Shown here: piece after piece, positions 60,842 through 64,000 of the stretch
How the letters are laid out: each line of letters opens with the position of its first letter
Numbering within the stretch: the stretch's first letter is position 1
Source: Eubacteriales bacterium
Lineage (GTDB): Bacteria > Bacillota > Clostridia > Oscillospirales > Butyricicoccaceae
DNA: 64,000 bases
Reading direction: 5' to 3'
NCBI GenBank assembly: GCA_030524285.1
Contig: JAUNGQ010000001.1
Coordinates: 1 to 64,000, forward strand
Program-made: the position numbers and the translations under genes
The notes under the pieces: generated by a model
What the model was told of the DNA's origin: nothing
Databases searched by the model: none
What the model saw: only the letters and a program-made list of their open reading frames with translations

Positions 60842-60865
60842 AAGGCTCTCGCAGAGGAGGGAGGC
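60842..60865. repeat. Dispersed palindromic repeat, fragment (copy 9)
   Basis: AAGGCTCTCGCAGAGGAGGG AGGC. A short fused arm of the family. Confidence 0.5.
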
Positions 60866-60935
60866 GTTTTCATAATGGTTTTGTTTGCCTGATTTGGACA
60901 CATAAAAAATCATTTGTAAAAATCACAAATTATCC

Positions 60936-60964
60936 TTCAAATTTGGAGGGAAATGCTGTATAAT
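60936..60964 (+). promoter_or_regulatory. Promoter of the phosphoglucomutase gene
   Basis: TTCAAA (60936-60941), 17 bp, TATAAT (60959-60964). Confidence 0.55.
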
Positions 60965-61042
60965 TTTCCTAGAGAAAATTTATTATATCTCCATTGGATT
61001 TTTTCAATGAAACGAATTTAGGAAATATGAGGTGTTTGAACA

Positions 61043-62770
61043 ATGGGCTACATGGAAGAATATCGCAAGTGGATGGAGTCTCCGGCATTGACAGATGCAG
61101 AACGTGCTGAGCTGGCGGCTCTGGAAGGCGATGAAAAGGAAATTCAGGAACGCTTCTTTGCTCCGCTGTCCTTTGGTACGGCAGGTCTGCGTGGTACGCT
61201 GGGTGTTGGCTTGTATAAGATGAACCGCTTCACCGTTGGCGCAGCTACACAGGGTCTGGCGAACCTGATTAAGCAATATGGCCCGCGTGCAATGCAGCGT
61301 GGTGTTGCAATTGCTTGTGACAGCCGTATCCAGTCTGATGAGTTTTCCCATCTGGCAGCAAGCATTCTGGCAGCAAACGGCATCAATGTCATTGAGTGGG
61401 AATCCCTGCGTCCGGTTCCGGTGCTGTCCTTTACGGTTCGTACCTATGGTACATTGGCAGGCGTTATGATTACGGCATCCCATAACCCGAAGGAGTACAA
61501 TGGCTATAAGGTTTACTGGGAAGACGGCGCTCAGCTGCCACCGAAGGAAGCTGATGTTGTTGCAAAGGAAATGGGCGCATTGGATATGTTCACTGAGGTC
61601 AAGATCATGGATCATCAGGAAGCAATCGATAAGGGCCTGATTAAGATTATCGGTTCGGAATCCGATGAAATTTATCTGCGCCAGATTCAGAAGATGTGTA
61701 TCAACCCGGACTGCATCGCACAGGTAGCAGATGACTTCAAGATCATCTACACACCGTTCCATGGTGCAGGCTACAAGCTGGTTCCGGAAATCCTGAAGCG
61801 CATCGGTTATAAGAATGTGATCTGCGTACCGGAACAGATGGTCATTGACGGCAACTTCCCGACCGTTAAGTCCCCGAATCCGGAGAACAAGGAAGGCTTT
61901 AACCTCGCAATTGAGATGGCAAAGCAGCAGGGTGTTGACCTGATTATTGGTACGGACCCGGATTCTGACCGTTGCGGTGTTGTGCTCAAGAGCAGCACCG
62001 GCGATTATGTTACCCTGAGCGGCAACCAGATGGGCGTTCTGCTGATCGATTATATCATTACTGCGAAGAAGCTGACCAACACCATGCCGGAACATCCGGC
62101 AGTGCTGAAATCTGTTGTATCAACTGAAATGGCACGCAAGGTTGCAAATGACAATGGCGTTGCATGCTTCGATACCTTTACCGGCTTTAAGTTCCTCGCT
62201 GAGAAGATCAAGCAGTTTGAAGGCACCGGTTCTCATCAGTATCTGTTCGCATTTGAGGAATCCTATGGCTATCTGTGCGGTGACCATGCACGCGACAAGG
62301 ATGCTGTCATTGCTGCTATGCTGATTGCAGAAATGGCTGCTTACTACCGTACCAAGGGCATGACCCTGTACGATGCAATGCAGGATATGTATAAGCGTTA
62401 TGGCTATTATGCAGAAGAGACTCTGTCCATCGTTATGCCGGGCGTATCCGGTCTGACACGCATGGCAGAGCTGATGAAGGAGCTGCGTGAGTCTCCGCTG
62501 GCTGAGGTTGGCGGCACTGCTGTGAAGGATGTACGTGACCTGCAGACTGGCGTCCAGACAGAACTGGCAACCGGTGAAACCTCTGAGGTTGAGCTGAAGG
62601 GCCAGAACGTACTGTATTATGACCTGACTGACGGCACCAGCTTCATTATCCGTCCGTCCGGCACCGAGCCAAAGGTCAAGGTTTATATCATGGCAAACGG
62701 TGCAGACAAGGCAGAGGTTGACGCAAAGATCGAAAAGTATGCCGCTGCTGCAAAGGAAATCGTAAAGTAA
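61043..62770 (+). CDS. Phosphoglucomutase/phosphomannomutase (alpha-D-phosphohexomutase)
   Basis: A 575-residue PgcA-type phospho-sugar mutase, the long Firmicute form. LSFGTAGLRGTLGVGLYKMN at the N-terminus, the phosphoserine loop ITASHNPKEYNGYKVYWEDG, metal loop GTDPDSDRCGV, sugar loop FEESYGYLCGDHARDKDAV, and phosphate loop FIIRPSGTEPKVKVY are intact. It interconverts glucose-6-phosphate and glucose-1-phosphate, the substrate of GlgC at 31 kb, and also feeds wall and lipid sugars. GAGGTG precedes ATG 61043. Single gene with own promoter. Confidence 0.96.
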   Translation: MGYMEEYRKWMESPALTDAERAELAALEGDEKEIQERFFAPLSFGTAGLRGTLGVGLYKMNRFTVGAATQGLANLIKQYGPRAMQRGVAIACDSRIQSDEFSHLAASILAANGINVIEWESLRPVPVLSFTVRTYGTLAGVMITASHNPKEYNGYKVYWEDGAQLPPKEADVVAKEMGALDMFTEVKIMDHQEAIDKGLIKIIGSESDEIYLRQIQKMCINPDCIAQVADDFKIIYTPFHGAGYKLVPEILKRIGYKNVICVPEQMVIDGNFPTVKSPNPENKEGFNLAIEMAKQQGVDLIIGTDPDSDRCGVVLKSSTGDYVTLSGNQMGVLLIDYIITAKKLTNTMPEHPAVLKSVVSTEMARKVANDNGVACFDTFTGFKFLAEKIKQFEGTGSHQYLFAFEESYGYLCGDHARDKDAVIAAMLIAEMAAYYRTKGMTLYDAMQDMYKRYGYYAEETLSIVMPGVSGLTRMAELMKELRESPLAEVGGTAVKDVRDLQTGVQTELATGETSEVELKGQNVLYYDLTDGTSFIIRPSGTEPKVKVYIMANGADKAEVDAKIEKYAAAAKEIVK

Positions 62771-62927
62771 CCTCCGCTTTTCTTTACAGAAAGAAAAGCT
62801 TGGCAAAAGAAATGTCTGGTGCGCTCCCGCGCACAGCAGACACGCCGGACGAGACAAGTCCGGCGGTCTGCCCGCTGAGATACCAATGAAACAGTTATGG
62901 TATTTTGAGTAAAAGGAACAAAACGAA

Positions 62928-62963
62928 CTCCCTCCGTAAAAGCATAGCTTTTTGCGGAGGGAG
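62928..62963 (+). repeat. Palindrome related to the dispersed repeat, probable terminator (copy 10)
   Basis: CTCCCTCCG, then TAAAAGC-ATA-GCTTTTTG, then CGGAGGGAG, followed by CTTTTG. A long near-perfect hairpin after the mutase gene and just before the DUF3267 gene. Confidence 0.65.
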
Positions 62964-62998
62964 CTTTTGTGAATGCAATCAAAAAGGGAGGACGCTCT

Positions 62999-63640
62999 GT
63001 GAGCAAACAAAAGGAACAACAGAGGAAACTAACGAAAGCAGAACAGCGGAGACAACAACAGCTTGAGCAGCTGGAAATAAAGCTGTATGCACAGGGCTAT
63101 CAGAAGCATGATTTGACGATCGGGCTAGTTTTTGCGAATGTTATGGCAATTGTTCTGGGAACACCCATTGTCATCGTGCTGTATGCAGCGTTTTTTATGC
63201 GGAATCCATCCTTTTATATGGAGGAGAATATCGGCGGCGGAGCGTTGCAGATTCTCCTTGTGCTGATTGTACTCATTGTCGTACATGAATTGATTCACGG
63301 TATCACATGGGCGGTATTTGCATCAAATCATTGGAAATCTATCGAATTTGGATTTATTATGAAATATCTGACACCATATTGCACCTGTGTCGAGCCGCTG
63401 AAACGGTATCAACATATTATTGGCGCCCTGATGCCGACGTTGGTGCTGGGAATTTTTCCATCTGTGATTGCCATTTTTACCGGCAGTATGTTCTGGCTAC
63501 TGGTTGGCTGTGTGATGGTTCTGGCAGGTGGTGGAGACTTGACGATTGTTTTGAAGCTTCTGTGGTATCGCAGCGAAGGGAAAGATGTTGTGTACATAGA
63601 CCATCCGTATCAGGCGGGTGTGATTGCATTTGAACGCTAA
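62999..63640 (+). CDS. DUF3267 membrane protein with HExxH motif
   Basis: A 213-residue protein with a charged, Gln/Lys-rich N-terminus (about 1-35) and four hydrophobic segments. LIVVHELIHGITWAVFA (about 95-111) contains HELIH, the zinc-metalloprotease motif shared by DUF3267 proteins, and KYLTPYCTCVEPLKRYQHII matches the family. Probably an intramembrane or membrane-bound peptidase; substrate unknown. Start GTG 62999 is chosen because GGGAGG lies 7 nt upstream; ATG 62969 is the alternative and would begin in the repeat-derived hairpin region. Confidence 0.85.
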   Translation: MSKQKEQQRKLTKAEQRRQQQLEQLEIKLYAQGYQKHDLTIGLVFANVMAIVLGTPIVIVLYAAFFMRNPSFYMEENIGGGALQILLVLIVLIVVHELIHGITWAVFASNHWKSIEFGFIMKYLTPYCTCVEPLKRYQHIIGALMPTLVLGIFPSVIAIFTGSMFWLLVGCVMVLAGGGDLTIVLKLLWYRSEGKDVVYIDHPYQAGVIAFER

Positions 63641-63646
63641 CAGATC

Positions 63647-63678
63647 AAGCTCCGAATCACAGGGTTCGGAGCTTTTTT
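63647..63678 (+). terminator. Terminator of the DUF3267 gene
   Basis: AAGCTCCGAA (63647-63656) pairs with TTCGGAGCTT (63665-63674), then TTTT. Confidence 0.88.
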
Positions 63679-63689
63679 GTAACATCTCT

Positions 63690-63846
63690 GCATAAAAGAA
63701 AAACACACGACACCCAGGCCGCACTGTTGCACAGCCCCTGTCATGTGTTTTCGGCAGAAAAGAGAAAAAAAGGAAGGATTCCGCACCCGAATGTGCGGAA
63801 GAAAGATACATGACGGTATAAACTGTTATCATGTCTTTCGTTGATG
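63690..63846 (-). ncRNA. Candidate small RNA transcribed leftwards
   Basis: On the minus strand a TATAAT (63853-63858) with extended -10 TGC and a weak TTTTCA 17 bp before it would start RNA near 63846. Downstream, hairpin TTCCGCAC/GTGCGGAA (63779-63800) is followed by CCTTCCTTTTTTT. A second hairpin, AACACA(T)GACA with TGTC(G)TGTGTT (63702-63749), is followed by TTTTCTTTT. No open frame with a ribosome site lies inside. I do not recognise a family (6S was considered). 63847-64000 holds only weak promoter-like sequence for a gene beyond the window. Confidence 0.3.
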
Positions 63847-64000
63847 CTTTGCATTATAGCACGGGATGAAAAAACTGAAAAGAAGCAAAATTCATGAATT
63901 ATTGACAAAAACAGCGCGCGTTAGTTGTATAATTTCAACATAAAAGAAATTTGAAATCCGACATCTTGCAAAAATACGAATTTTAGCCTTGCGAAATAAG

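Noticed and set aside
63902..63933. Rightward promoter TTGACA ... TATAAT near the window end
   Set aside because: Both hexamers look good but the spacer is 20 bp, too long for a normal sigma-A promoter, and the gene it would serve lies outside the window.

Overview
The window looks like a chromosomal segment from an anaerobic, spore-forming, low-to-moderate GC Gram-positive of the class Clostridia. My best guess is the Oscillospiraceae/Butyricicoccaceae side, but that is inferred from gene content, not from a phylogenetic marker. Pointers are a gerA-type germination operon, spoIIP and gpr (endospores), a 3-hydroxybutyryl-CoA dehydrogenase (butyrate-type metabolism), a bacterial glycogen operon with the Firmicute GlgC/GlgD pair, a HydF-like GTPase, strong AGGAGG ribosome binding sites and several TTG/GTG starts. 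There is no rRNA, tRNA, CRISPR array, intact insertion sequence or prophage.

Layout. 0-7 kb: MATE/MarR pair, ArsP2-type exporter, ABC-F ATPase, EamA and VanZ proteins, MscL with a zinc ribbon. 7-12 kb (both strands): degenerate GH3 protein, cytidylate-kinase-like protein, ricin-lectin protein with a histone-H1-like tail, DUF975 protein, AEC transporter. 12.6-20.3 kb: purA, then leftward gerAA-gerAC-gerAB, spoIIP and gpr. 20.4-25 kb: rpsT, cysteine desulfurase and thiI, separated by an AT-rich insert with two small membrane proteins and an S-layer-homology gene remnant. 25-29 kb: hbd, an AT-rich secreted/membrane gene pair, cinA. 29.4-35.4 kb: glgB-glgC-glgD-glgA. 35.5-42.9 kb: NUDIX hydrolase, a WalK-like sensor without kinase, WalH- and WalI-like proteins, murA, walJ, rlmH. 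42.9-46.6 kb: pyrC, DUF1294, D,D-carboxypeptidase, ybaK. 46.6-49.1 kb: GntR regulator behind an unusual repeated operator region, and an AT-rich membrane gene. 49.2-51.5 kb: serC-serA. 52.2-58.2 kb: femX-alr-speA-like-holB-ricT. 58.4-63.6 kb: degV, HydF-like GTPase, phosphoglucomutase, DUF3267 protein.

Main points. (1) A walRKHIJ-rlmH-like locus keeps sensor, WalH, WalI, WalJ and RlmH but has no histidine kinase core and no response regulator, and carries murA inside it. (2) The GlgB-family protein heading the glycogen operon lacks the catalytic Asp and Glu of GH13 branching enzymes. (3) The HydF-family GTPase lacks the cysteines that hold the iron-sulfur cluster. (4) The GntR gene is preceded by three ACAAC/GTTGT dyads and then by TACAAC motifs repeated almost every 21 bp. 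(5) A MITE-like palindromic repeat family is scattered in at least ten places, has been captured as the C-terminus of one gene, serves as a terminator for another, and forms a 189-bp tandem duplication. (6) A leaderless ricin-lectin protein is fused to a Lys/Ala-rich histone-like tail. The glycogen genes and the phosphoglucomutase at 61 kb belong to one pathway. The wal-like genes, murA, femX, alr and the D,D-carboxypeptidase all serve the cell wall.
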